Shown in pieces: positions 47,828-56,138 of a stretch of DNA of 64,000 nt (within the stretch, counting starts at the first letter, position 1; the number at the start of each line of letters is the position of its first letter). Source of the stretch: Leptofilum sp041987425 (lineage in GTDB: Bacteria > Chloroflexota > Anaerolineae > Promineifilales > Promineifilaceae); assembly GCA_041987425.1 (NCBI GenBank), contig JBHIWP010000003.1:1-64000 (forward strand). The letters are read 5' to 3'. Below the pieces are notes generated by a model. The model was not told the DNA's origin, did not search any database, and was given only the letters and a program-made list of their open reading frames with translations. Made by a program: the position numbers and the translations under genes.

Positions 47828-50056
47828 TCAATCAAACTTGAGCAGGCGCGTCCCGTTGAGTGTCACCAATAGCGAAGCACCCATGTCGGCCAGCACCGCC
47901 AGCCACATGGTGCCAAAGCCCAGCAGCACGGCCACCAGAAAGGCAGCTTTTAGCCCTAAACTTAAGGCAACATTGGCACGAATGGTTTTCATAGCACCGC
48001 GGCTCAGGCGAACCGCGTAGGATAGCTTGCCCAGATCATCGTGCATGAGGGCAATATCGGCCGTTTCCATCGCCTGGTCTGTTCCGGCTGCGCCCATGGC
48101 AATGCCCACCGTTGCGCTGGCTAATGCAGGCGTATCGTTGATGCCGTCACCGATCATGGCCACACGGCCGTATTCTGCCCGCAGCGCTTCCACTTTATCC
48201 ACCTTTTTTTCCGGCAGCAGGTTGGCAAACACCTGGCTGATGCCCGTCTGCCCGGCAATGTTGCGCGCCGTGGCTTCATTGTCGCCCGTCAGCATTGCTG
48301 TCTGGATGCCAAGTTGGTGCAGTTGGGCAACGGCCGTGGCCGCGTCCTGACGTACCTGATCGGCCACGGTGATAAAGCCCAAATATTGCTCGTCGGCCGT
48401 CACGAGCATGGTGGTCAGGCCCTCAGCCTCGGCAGCAGATATTGCCTGGCAATGGGCATCATGGGGCAGCTCGGTAAGGGCACGATGGCTGCCAATGAGC
48501 ACCTGTCGGCCGTTAACCGTGCCGGCGATGCCCGCGCCAATGTGGGCCTGCACGTCAGTGGCCGCCGCATAGCGGTTTTGTACCCGATGTGCGCCTGCCG
48601 CCTGGGCAACTGCCTGGGCCAATGGATGTTCGCTGGAGCGCTCCACGGCGTGGGTTAAGGCCAACAGATCGCTGCAAGGTTGGCACCCATCCCCCTTGCA
48701 ATTTACGGATTGGAAGTGAGTGACAGCCGGTTTACCCTGGGTGAGCGTGCCTGTTTTATCAAAGGCAATCAGCTTGATCTGGCTCAGCGCCTCTAGATAG
48801 GCGCCACCTTTGATTAGCACGCCGTTTTTGGCGGCATTGCTCAGGGCGCTTACCAGCGTAACCGGCGTGCTGATAACCAGGGCGCAGGGGCAGGCAACCA
48901 CCAGTAGCGCAAGCGCCCGGTAAAGCCAGCCGTTCAGCGGGTTTGTGGTATCCACAAATGGCTGCTCCCACAGCAGCGGGGGCAGAATGGCGACAAAGAG
49001 GGCCAGAATGACAACAGCGGGCGTGTAGACGCGGGCAAATCGGTCTACAAGGCGCTGCGCGGGCGCGCGTCGCTCCTGTGCCTCCTCCACCAGGCGCATG
49101 AGGCGGCTGATGGTGCTGTCTTCGGCCAGATGGGTCACTTCCAGGTGCAGCACGCCTGCGCCGTTGATGCTGCTGGCAAAGACCGTGTCGTCCGTTTTCC
49201 TGGCAATGGGGGCACTTTCACCCGTAATGGTCGATTGGTCCACAGTGGAGCTGCCGCTCAGGATACGGCCGTCCACCGGAATGCGTTCACCCGGCCTCAC
49301 CAGAACGGTTTCCCCCAGCCTGACTTCTTCAACGGGCACCTTCTGCTCTTCAACACCACAAATAGGGCACTGGCCATTCGTATAGCCATTTACACCAATA
49401 TGTGTTTCGCAGTCTATACAGGGCCGCAGCACGGTGGCAAACTGCGGCGAAACGCGCAGCAGGCTGCGTATGCTGTTGCGGGCGCGCACAGCCGTATACC
49501 CCTCCAACGCTTCGCCAATGGCAAACAGCACCATAACCAGTCCAGCTTCTGTATAGGCGCCAATAAAAAGCGCGCCGACGGCGGCAATAGTCATCAGGGC
49601 ATTGATTGTAAGCTCGCGGTTAATGCGCAAGGCGCGCCAGCCGCTGCGGGCTATAGGCACACCGGCCAGTAACATTGCCGCCACGGAGGTAAGGTTCAGC
49701 AGGGGATGTTCCCAGCCGATCATGGGCAGCAGCTCGTTAAAAAGCAGCCCGGGCAATATGAGAACGGCGCTGACGAGGGCCAGGGTCGTTTCCTGCCGCT
49801 GGCGCATGAACTGCCAAAAATTAAGGGATTCGTCACTTTCTGGGTTTCCGTCGGGGGCAGCGACGTCGTAACCTAGCTCCTGAATACGGCTGATGATGCT
49901 TTGCGGAACGGCCGTTCCCGCCACGCGCAAAGTCTCTGTCGTAAAGTTTAGATGACAGCTTTCCACGCCTTCCAGCCGACCCACGCCACTCTCCACGGTC
50001 TGCGCACAGCTGGCGCAGTCCATCCCGGTGACGCGAAAAGTGTGTTGATTACTCAT
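47828..50056 (-). CDS. ZntA-type P1B metal-exporting ATPase
   Basis: ATG 50056 (AGGAG 11 nt upstream) is chosen because a longer frame begins at 50155, inside the promoter. The 742-residue protein has an N-terminal HMA domain (GMDCASC), membrane CPC motif VACPCALVIS, phosphorylation site DKTGTLTQGKP, SEHPLAQ and MIGDGINDTPALASA. These place it in the Zn/Cd/Pb or Cu P1B exporters; gene context favours zinc or cadmium. Unusually, an insert near residues 209-238 carries two CxxC pairs (CIDC and CPIC) ahead of the A-domain TGES, like a zinc ribbon. A MerR-type regulator gene lies upstream. Confidence 0.9.
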   Translation of the reverse strand: MSNQHTFRVTGMDCASCAQTVESGVGRLEGVESCHLNFTTETLRVAGTAVPQSIISRIQELGYDVAAPDGNPESDESLNFWQFMRQRQETTLALVSAVLILPGLLFNELLPMIGWEHPLLNLTSVAAMLLAGVPIARSGWRALRINRELTINALMTIAAVGALFIGAYTEAGLVMVLFAIGEALEGYTAVRARNSIRSLLRVSPQFATVLRPCIDCETHIGVNGYTNGQCPICGVEEQKVPVEEVRLGETVLVRPGERIPVDGRILSGSSTVDQSTITGESAPIARKTDDTVFASSINGAGVLHLEVTHLAEDSTISRLMRLVEEAQERRAPAQRLVDRFARVYTPAVVILALFVAILPPLLWEQPFVDTTNPLNGWLYRALALLVVACPCALVISTPVTLVSALSNAAKNGVLIKGGAYLEALSQIKLIAFDKTGTLTQGKPAVTHFQSVNCKGDGCQPCSDLLALTHAVERSSEHPLAQAVAQAAGAHRVQNRYAAATDVQAHIGAGIAGTVNGRQVLIGSHRALTELPHDAHCQAISAAEAEGLTTMLVTADEQYLGFITVADQVRQDAATAVAQLHQLGIQTAMLTGDNEATARNIAGQTGISQVFANLLPEKKVDKVEALRAEYGRVAMIGDGINDTPALASATVGIAMGAAGTDQAMETADIALMHDDLGKLSYAVRLSRGAMKTIRANVALSLGLKAAFLVAVLLGFGTMWLAVLADMGASLLVTLNGTRLLKFD

Positions 50057-50146
50057 CTCTAAGATATCTCCTAAAACAATGGTTGCAGGTTGCAAGTGGC
50101 AGGTCATTCTTCTTGTAATGTACGATTGCCACTTCTTACGTGCGGG

Positions 50147-50178
50147 ATGATACACCTTGAAGTCGGGTTTAAGGTCAA
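50147..50178 (-). promoter_or_regulatory. MerR-type promoter and operator
   Basis: On the minus strand, TTGACC (50178-50173) and TATCAT (50152-50147) are 20 bp apart, the overlong spacing of MerR-activated promoters. The spacer is an imperfect dyad with half-sites ACCTTAAA and TTCAAGGT (50175-50154). It drives the P1B ATPase gene. Confidence 0.75.
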
Positions 50179-50261
50179 GTTTTTAGTATTCAGTGAGGCA
50201 GTAATCAGTGAATCAGTTTTGAGTAACCGATTACTGACTTACTGTTCACTGACCTACTGAT
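50179..50261. repeat. Degenerate CAGTAATC-type word repeat
   Basis: The spacer after the MerR gene is built from near-copies of CAGTAATCAGTGAATCAG and ACTGTTCACTGACC. Related words occur at 20304, 36029-36051 and 63490-63560. Confidence 0.45.
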
Positions 50262-51023
50262 CTACTGTTCACTTTCAAGGGCAAGGAATAGCCGCGCCAG
50301 AATAAAGGCGCTGTCGCCGGTCGCAACCAGAAGATAGCCTTCGTCATTGTGGAACAATCGGGGGGTGGCGTTGGTGTGGAGGTCGCAGTTTGCTTCTAGC
50401 TGTGTGAGCTGGCGCAGAACGTTGCCAATGGCCGGATCGCTGCTGACGACCAGGATATGGTAGGCGTCGTTTTCTTGCCAGACGTGTACGTGCTGCCCGC
50501 GCAGCGTATTGATGAGCTGGTGGCCAACGGCCGTATTCAGCACACATCCGCCATAATGCCCCAGCCAGTCCAGCAGCGTTGTGGCCGGCGTTTGTGCCGC
50601 CGGGTGCGAACAAAGCCGCGCCAGCAGCTCGCTGATTTGCTCCTGGTGCAGCGGAGATTGGCGAGACTGCACATCTTGCAGGAAGAGGTCCAGCTCGTGA
50701 CGCATCACCAGCAGCTCGGTGAGCTGCTTTTCCAGGGCTATGAACCGGTTTTCGGCCAGCTGGCTTAGCGTTGTGCTGTCCATTTTGCCTTCGTCCCATC
50801 CGGCCAAAAGCGTACGAATGTCCGCCAGCGAGAAGCCAAGGCGCTGGGCGCGTTGAATGAGATGGAGCCGTTCGGCCGTTTCTGGTTTATAGAGCCGGTA
50901 GCCAGCGTCAGTGCGGCCGTGCGGCGATAGCAGTCCCTCTTTCTCATAGTAGCGCAGGGTAGACGGGCGCGTTTGCGCCCGGTCGGCCAGCTGGCCAATG
51001 GTAAGCAACTCATTTTGGCTCAT
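50262..51023 (-). CDS. MerR-family metal regulator
   Basis: The 253-residue protein has an N-terminal MerR winged helix (LLTIGQLADRAQTRPSTLRY then GYRLYKP), a long dimer helix (about 75-120), and an extra C-terminal domain of about 120 residues. Candidate metal ligands are Cys139 in RLCSHP, a Cys in GGCVLN and a late CDLH. It is codirectional with the P1B ATPase gene, whose promoter has a MerR-type dyad, and divergent from the metal-uptake operon. The C-terminal domain is longer than in ZntR or CadR. Confidence 0.87.
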   Translation of the reverse strand: MSQNELLTIGQLADRAQTRPSTLRYYEKEGLLSPHGRTDAGYRLYKPETAERLHLIQRAQRLGFSLADIRTLLAGWDEGKMDSTTLSQLAENRFIALEKQLTELLVMRHELDLFLQDVQSRQSPLHQEQISELLARLCSHPAAQTPATTLLDWLGHYGGCVLNTAVGHQLINTLRGQHVHVWQENDAYHILVVSSDPAIGNVLRQLTQLEANCDLHTNATPRLFHNDEGYLLVATGDSAFILARLFLALESEQ

Positions 51024-51121
51024 ATAGTCATCTTAATAGGGTTCTGAATTTTTGCCAACGAATCCTCGATTTGGCGCAGCGGAAGCCGGGCTGCGGCAGG
51101 GCATACTCGCTTCCGGAGAAT

Positions 51122-51139
51122 TTTTAGACGCGTCTAAAA
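51122..51139. promoter_or_regulatory. Perfect 18-bp operator-like palindrome
   Basis: TTTTAGACGCGTCTAAAA is an exact palindrome, 5 bp upstream of the -35 box of the binding-protein gene. The AT-flanked TTAG...CTAA layout resembles DtxR/MntR-type operators; the actual regulator is unknown. Confidence 0.6.
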
Positions 51140-51144
51140 TTATT

Positions 51145-51172
51145 TTGACAAGTTACTAATATTGATTATAAT
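51145..51172 (+). promoter_or_regulatory. Promoter of the metal ABC operon
   Basis: Consensus TTGACA (51145-51150) and TATAAT (51167-51172) with a 16-bp spacer lie 47 bp before the TTG start. Confidence 0.8.
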
Positions 51173-51218
51173 TTAGCGCGTTCATTAAATACAAACAAAT
51201 GCCAAGCTGGAGGAAGCC

Positions 51219-52316
51219 TTGTTTTACAAATCCGTGAAGTTCGTTTTATTGCTAATACTTATGACGGCAACGGCCGTTGCCTGTGGTGGCTCAGAAGAAA
51301 ACAGTTCATCCGAGCCATCGACAAACGGGGAAGCCGCAGATGCAGGCGGCATTTATGCCGATGGTGCCTTTCGTATTGTAGCCACGACCACCCAGGCAAA
51401 CGATCTGGCCCAAATATTGACCAGCGGTGTAGAAAACGTAGAAATCACGCCGCTCATGGGTGCCGGTGTGGACCCTCACCTTTATCAGCCAACCGAATCG
51501 GATATCGCCGCGATGAATCAGGCGGATATGGTCATTTACAGCGGCCTTTTCCTGGAAGGGCAGTTTGACACGGTATTCGCCGCGCTGCGCGAACAAGGGG
51601 TGCTCATCCATGCAATGAGCGACCCGGTCAAGCAGGGTGGCTTTACCATTGGCGGTTTTGAGCTGTCCGATGAGCTGGTAGATGTGGATGACCCGCACTT
51701 TTGGTTTGATCCGCGCAACTGGGAGCTGACCATTACCGATCTGGGCGAAGCTCTGGCGGAAATTGACCCGGAAAACGCCGCTACTTATTCAGCAAACGCT
51801 TCAGCCTATGCTGATATGATGACGCCGCTGTACGAGTGGGCCAATGATGGTTTGCGCTCGGTGCCGGAAGGCCAGCGTTATCTGGTTACTTCACATGATG
51901 CCTTCCAATATTTTGGCGCAGCCTTTGGCTGGCAAATGGAAGCCATTCAGGGGTTGAGCACCGAGGATGAAGCCGGGGTAGGGGATATTCAGGGCACGGT
52001 CGATTTTATTATTGCCAATGATATTCCCGTTGTCTTTGTGGAAAGCAGTATTCCGCCAGATACCATCGAGGCGGTGATTGAGGCGGTAGAGGCTGAAGGT
52101 GGCTCCGTACGCATCGGCGTGCGCGAAATGTACTCAGATGCCATGGGCGAACCGAGCACGTTTGCCGGTACCTACGTAGGCATGTTGGCTTCTAATGCGT
52201 ACACTGTGTTGCAATCCTACCAGTGTGCGGGGGTCGCGGTTACAATCCCCGAATGGCCTGACGCATTGACACCTACGGCGCCTGAAGAAGTGTTGAACGT
52301 GGAATGCGGTGAGTAG
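51219..52316 (+). CDS. ABC metal-binding lipoprotein (ZnuA/MntA-type)
   Basis: TTG 51219 has GGAGG 6 nt upstream and no better ATG exists. The 365-residue protein has a lipobox (AVAC, Cys22) and the cluster A-I metal site: DPHLYQPT, DPHFWFDP and a later SHDAFQYF, with an acidic ligand in VFVESSI. There is no long His-rich loop of the ZnuA kind, which leans towards manganese or a broader range. It starts a four-gene operon with the ATPase and two permeases. Confidence 0.88.
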   Translation: MFYKSVKFVLLLILMTATAVACGGSEENSSSEPSTNGEAADAGGIYADGAFRIVATTTQANDLAQILTSGVENVEITPLMGAGVDPHLYQPTESDIAAMNQADMVIYSGLFLEGQFDTVFAALREQGVLIHAMSDPVKQGGFTIGGFELSDELVDVDDPHFWFDPRNWELTITDLGEALAEIDPENAATYSANASAYADMMTPLYEWANDGLRSVPEGQRYLVTSHDAFQYFGAAFGWQMEAIQGLSTEDEAGVGDIQGTVDFIIANDIPVVFVESSIPPDTIEAVIEAVEAEGGSVRIGVREMYSDAMGEPSTFAGTYVGMLASNAYTVLQSYQCAGVAVTIPEWPDALTPTAPEEVLNVECGE

Positions 52317-52364
52317 CCGTGCACTGCGCGGTAAGAATTTTGTAATTTTGAAGGAATTGGACGA

Positions 52365-53156
52365 ATGAGCGAATCACAAGAAACGGCCGTACCCAACAAT
52401 CCAACTATTGCACTAGTAATAGATGATCTGACCGTGGCCTATAACAGTAAACCGGCCATCTGGGACGTCGATCTGAAAGTGCCGGAGGGCGTTTTGATGG
52501 CCATCGTGGGCCCCAACGGTGCCGGCAAAAGCACCCTAATCAAAGCGGCGCTAAAACTCATTCCACGCTCGGCGGGTACCGTGCGCTTCTACGGCCTGCC
52601 CTACGAAAAGGCGCGCAGCTTTGTGGGGTATGTGCCCCAGCGTGGCAGCGTCGATTGGGATTTCCCTACGTCGGTGCTGGATGTGGTAATGATGGGTCTT
52701 TACGGCAAGCTGGGCTGGTTCCGCCGCCCGGGCCGTAAGGAACACGAACTGGCGATGTACGCCTTAGAACAGGTGGGCCTGCAGGATTTTGCGCAGCGGC
52801 AGATTAGCCAGCTCTCTGGCGGTCAGCAGCAGCGCACGTTTCTGGCGCGCGCCCTGGTTCAGGATGCCCAAATTTACTTTATGGATGAACCGTTTGCGGC
52901 CGTAGATGCCGTTACCGAGCGCGCCATTATTGCCATCATGCGCGAGCTGCGCCAGAGAGGAAAAACCGTGCTGGTTGTCCATCATGATCTGCAGACAGTA
53001 GAAGAATATTTCGACTGGGTGACGTTGCTCAACGTAGAGGTGGTGGCTAGCGGCCCTGTCGGCACCACGTTTACGGCCGAAAAATTGCGCAAAACCTACG
53101 GCGGGCGCGTTTCTTACCTGCATGAAAATGGCGCACAGATGGTTACGGAGATGTGA
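52365..53156 (+). CDS. Metal ABC transporter ATPase (MntB/SitB-like)
   Basis: The 263-residue protein has Walker A GPNGAGKSTLIKA, the signature LSGGQQQRTFLARAL, and Walker B IYFMDEPFAAVD. The PQRGSVDWDFPTSVLDVV segment is typical of manganese/iron-type (Sit, Mnt) rather than ZnuC ATPases. Its end overlaps the next gene by 4 bp. Confidence 0.9.
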   Translation: MSESQETAVPNNPTIALVIDDLTVAYNSKPAIWDVDLKVPEGVLMAIVGPNGAGKSTLIKAALKLIPRSAGTVRFYGLPYEKARSFVGYVPQRGSVDWDFPTSVLDVVMMGLYGKLGWFRRPGRKEHELAMYALEQVGLQDFAQRQISQLSGGQQQRTFLARALVQDAQIYFMDEPFAAVDAVTERAIIAIMRELRQRGKTVLVVHHDLQTVEEYFDWVTLLNVEVVASGPVGTTFTAEKLRKTYGGRVSYLHENGAQMVTEM

Positions 53157-54490
53157 CGATGAGGGCGAGTTTTTCCGCTGAGGACCGGCGCGTCTGGCTG
53201 CTGATTGCGATCATTACCCTGATTGCTGTGCTATTTTTGCCCTTTAGCCAGCTTGTTTTGAACGTGCGCTATGACTACACACTGCGCACGGTGGCCGTGG
53301 GCGGCGCACTGCTGGGGATCGTGAGCGGTGTGTTGGGTTGCTTTGCCGTGCTGCGCCAGCAAAGCCTGATGGGCGACGCACTGTCTCATGCGGCACTGCC
53401 CGGCGTGGCGATTGCTTTTTTGCTTTTCGGCAGAGATCTGGGCTTTTTGCTCATTGGTGCGTTTATTGCCAGCTGGCTGGGCGTGCAGTTTATTGGCGCT
53501 GTTACCGATACGACGCGGATCAAGCAAGATACGGCAATGGGCGTCGTGCTGGCCGCCTGGTTTGCCGCGGGCATTGCCCTGCTGGCCTACATTCAGGCCC
53601 GCCCAGACGCCAGCCAGGCTGGACTAGATACCTTCATTTTTGGCCAGGCTGCAGCTATTGTAGAAAGCGACATACGCCTTATTGCCATCGTTGGTGCAGT
53701 TTCGCTTGTGGTTTTAGCCTTGTTTTGGAAGGAATTTAAGCTCATTACGTTCGATACCGAATTTGCTGGCGCCAATGGCTTTCGTGTCCGGTTGTTTAGC
53801 ACGCTGCTTTCCACGCTGATTGTGGTGGCGATTGTGCTGGGTTTGCAGCTGGCGGGCGTCATCTTAATGGTGGGGATGTTGATCGCCCCGGGAATAGCCG
53901 CCCGGCAGTGGACCAACAAGCTGACTCAGATGGTGATTTTGGCGGCCGTTTTCGGCGCATTTGCCGGTGGTACGGGGGCTATCTTTAGCGCGGTTGATGC
54001 AGACGTGCCGACTGGCCCGATGATAATCGTCGTTGCTTTCTCACTGGTGGTTATCTCAATAGGTTTTGCGCCGGGCCGGGGGCTGGTCTGGTCGCTGCTG
54101 CGGCAGCGGGGCGACCGGCGGCGTTTTGCCGCGCAGACCGTGCTAGACGATTTGTTTCATTATGCATATGACCACGGTTCTTTGCATACGGCCGTTCCCC
54201 AAAAATTTCTTCAGGGGGTTAGCGGCAACATTACCAGGTTAGGGTTAGAGCAGCTCTTGCGCCGCGGCTATGTGCAGCAAATAGGCGAGGGCTGGCGGCT
54301 AACGAACAGTGGTGCAGAGGCTGCCGCACATCAGGCGCAAAATGCATTGCTGTGGGATCTGTACCGCCAATACAACGAAACCCTGAACCTGCCCCTGATC
54401 GCCGAAAATCGTCAGCAAGATATACGCCTGCTCTTGCCGGAAACGGCCGTGGCTAAGCTTGAGAAAATTTTGGAAGAGGGCATCAACTGA
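53153..54490 (+). CDS. Metal ABC permease with C-terminal winged helix
   Basis: The 445-residue protein has a ZnuB/SitC-type permease of eight or nine helices (about 1-300; SLMGDALSHAALPGVAIAFL). A soluble tail of about 130 residues follows (RRRFAAQTVLDDLFHYAYD...NITRLGLEQLLRRGYVQQ), which reads as a winged helix of the DtxR/MarR kind. The tail may gate or report transport. Overlaps neighbours by 4 bp and 1 bp. Confidence 0.87.
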   Translation: MTMRASFSAEDRRVWLLIAIITLIAVLFLPFSQLVLNVRYDYTLRTVAVGGALLGIVSGVLGCFAVLRQQSLMGDALSHAALPGVAIAFLLFGRDLGFLLIGAFIASWLGVQFIGAVTDTTRIKQDTAMGVVLAAWFAAGIALLAYIQARPDASQAGLDTFIFGQAAAIVESDIRLIAIVGAVSLVVLALFWKEFKLITFDTEFAGANGFRVRLFSTLLSTLIVVAIVLGLQLAGVILMVGMLIAPGIAARQWTNKLTQMVILAAVFGAFAGGTGAIFSAVDADVPTGPMIIVVAFSLVVISIGFAPGRGLVWSLLRQRGDRRRFAAQTVLDDLFHYAYDHGSLHTAVPQKFLQGVSGNITRLGLEQLLRRGYVQQIGEGWRLTNSGAEAAAHQAQNALLWDLYRQYNETLNLPLIAENRQQDIRLLLPETAVAKLEKILEEGIN

Positions 54491-55989
54491 TGTACCAGTT
54501 AGAAGAATTATTTATCCCCATTTTGCTTAATTTTTTTGACCAGACGGCCATTAATGCCTTTTTGCGCAGCCCGCAAAACACGGCCACCATCATCGGCTGC
54601 CTCATTGCCATTTCCGGCGCCCTGTTGGGCACCTTTTTGCTGCTCCGGGGCATGTCGCTCACCAGCGACGCCATTAGCCATACGGTGTTGTTGGGCATTG
54701 TAGTCGCTTTTCTGGTGCTTACTTCCTTACTGCAGCAAGAGCCAGACTTAAGCTCGCCCTGGCTTATCATTGGGGCTGCGCTGGCCGGCGTCGCCACCGT
54801 AGTCCTAACCGAAGCAATTTACCGCTCGGGCCTGGTGAAGCAAGACGCTGCCCTCGGGCTGGCGTTTCCGCTGCTGTTTGCCGTGGCTGTTATCCTGGTT
54901 TCTCGCTATGTGCAGGATGTGCATCTGGATGAGGACGCCGTTATGGTTGGCGAAATTGGGGTGGCCTGGGCCGACACCAACAGCCACTGCCTGGAAAATT
55001 GCGAAACGGTCACCATTAATCCAGACGACCCCCGGGCGGAAATCACGCGACGCTGCAATAATTGCCGGGAACTGGCCATCACCCCCCGCGACGAAGGCGC
55101 TGAATTTACCGAAACGTGCGATAACTGCGGCACTTACAGCCCGGCTCAGGCGTGGCAAGCGGGCCTGGTGGAATCTGAGCCGCTGCTTATATTCTGGCCA
55201 AAGTCCGTTACTGTGATGCTGCTCATTACCGTTCTGACGCTGCTTTTTGTGGTGCTCTTTTTTAAGGAGCTAAAGCTTTCCACGTTTGATCCGGCGCTGG
55301 CGGCAGCCCTGGGCTTTCGGCCCACGCTGCTAAACTATGCCTTGATGATCACAGTGAGCCTGGTGGCTGTTGGCGCGTTCGAAGCGGTCGGGTCAATTTT
55401 GGTTATCGCCTTCTTCATTATTCCACCGGCAGCGGCGTATCTGCTCACCGATAGTCTCACCCGGATGCTCATTTATAGCTCGGGCATTGGCGCGGCTGGC
55501 GCTTATTTTGGCTATGATCTGGCGCGCGGCAGCTTCATGGGATTGTTTCAATTGGATGCCGTATTGGCAGGGTTGAATCGGCTGTTTGGTTTGGGCCTGC
55601 TGGAGAAGTGGGATTCATCAATCTCGGCCTCAATGGTGTTAATGATATTTTTCTTTTTTCTAACAGCCTGGATCTTGTCGCCAAGATATGGGCTGGTTTC
55701 TACAGTGCTGCGCCGCAAGAGGCAGCAGCACAGCTTTGATCGCCAGGTGGTGCTGGCCCATATTCACAATCACGCAGGAACCGCGCTGGCAAACCAGGAA
55801 TTAGCCGTGCCTACGCTGTACCATCATTTTCGGTGGTCGCCACAGAAAACGAAGCGCATCCTTAACCAGCTTCAGGCACGCAACATGGTTCATATCGATT
55901 CGGACCAGGTGCGCCTTACCGCCAGAGGCAAGGAGCGTGTGACGACCTTCCGCGAAACGCAGCTGGCTCGCGAGACGGTTATTCCTTAG
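54490..55989 (+). CDS. Metal ABC permease with CxxC-rich loop and winged helix
   Basis: The 499-residue permease (GMSLTSDAISHTVLLGI; GSILVIAFFIIPPAAAY) is interrupted at about residues 167-212 by a loop with three Cys pairs (CLENC, CNNC, CDNC) spaced like zinc-ribbon knuckles. The C-terminal about 85 residues (VVLAHIHNHAGTALANQELA; HHFRWSPQKTKRILNQLQAR) form a winged helix. It likely pairs with the upstream permease as a SitC/SitD heterodimer. The loop could be a metal sensor or hand-off site, which is inference. Confidence 0.85.
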   Translation: MYQLEELFIPILLNFFDQTAINAFLRSPQNTATIIGCLIAISGALLGTFLLLRGMSLTSDAISHTVLLGIVVAFLVLTSLLQQEPDLSSPWLIIGAALAGVATVVLTEAIYRSGLVKQDAALGLAFPLLFAVAVILVSRYVQDVHLDEDAVMVGEIGVAWADTNSHCLENCETVTINPDDPRAEITRRCNNCRELAITPRDEGAEFTETCDNCGTYSPAQAWQAGLVESEPLLIFWPKSVTVMLLITVLTLLFVVLFFKELKLSTFDPALAAALGFRPTLLNYALMITVSLVAVGAFEAVGSILVIAFFIIPPAAAYLLTDSLTRMLIYSSGIGAAGAYFGYDLARGSFMGLFQLDAVLAGLNRLFGLGLLEKWDSSISASMVLMIFFFFLTAWILSPRYGLVSTVLRRKRQQHSFDRQVVLAHIHNHAGTALANQELAVPTLYHHFRWSPQKTKRILNQLQARNMVHIDSDQVRLTARGKERVTTFRETQLARETVIP

Positions 55990-56040
55990 CTTTTCAGATT
56001 AGCGTCTTTGCTAAAAGGTGGCGCGCCGCCGGTAAATTGC

Positions 56041-56084
56041 TTATACTGGCGCATTCTGCCTGTAAACAAGCAGGCGCAGTATAA
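56041..56084 (+). promoter_or_regulatory. Leader stem-loop upstream of the helicase gene
   Basis: Outer arms TTATACTG and CAGTATAA (56041-56048, 56077-56084) enclose inner arms GCCTG and CAGGC (56058-56062, 56071-56075), forming one long hairpin about 55 bp before the start. It could be an attenuator or a terminator of the metal operon. Confidence 0.4.
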
Positions 56085-56138
56085 AGGACGGTGGGCTGAG
56101 AATGTGACTTGGCTCAGAACAGTCAAGGAGCATTTTCA

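Noticed and set aside
50057..50155. N-terminal extension of the P1B ATPase
   Set aside because: It would place the coding start inside the -10/-35 MerR promoter.
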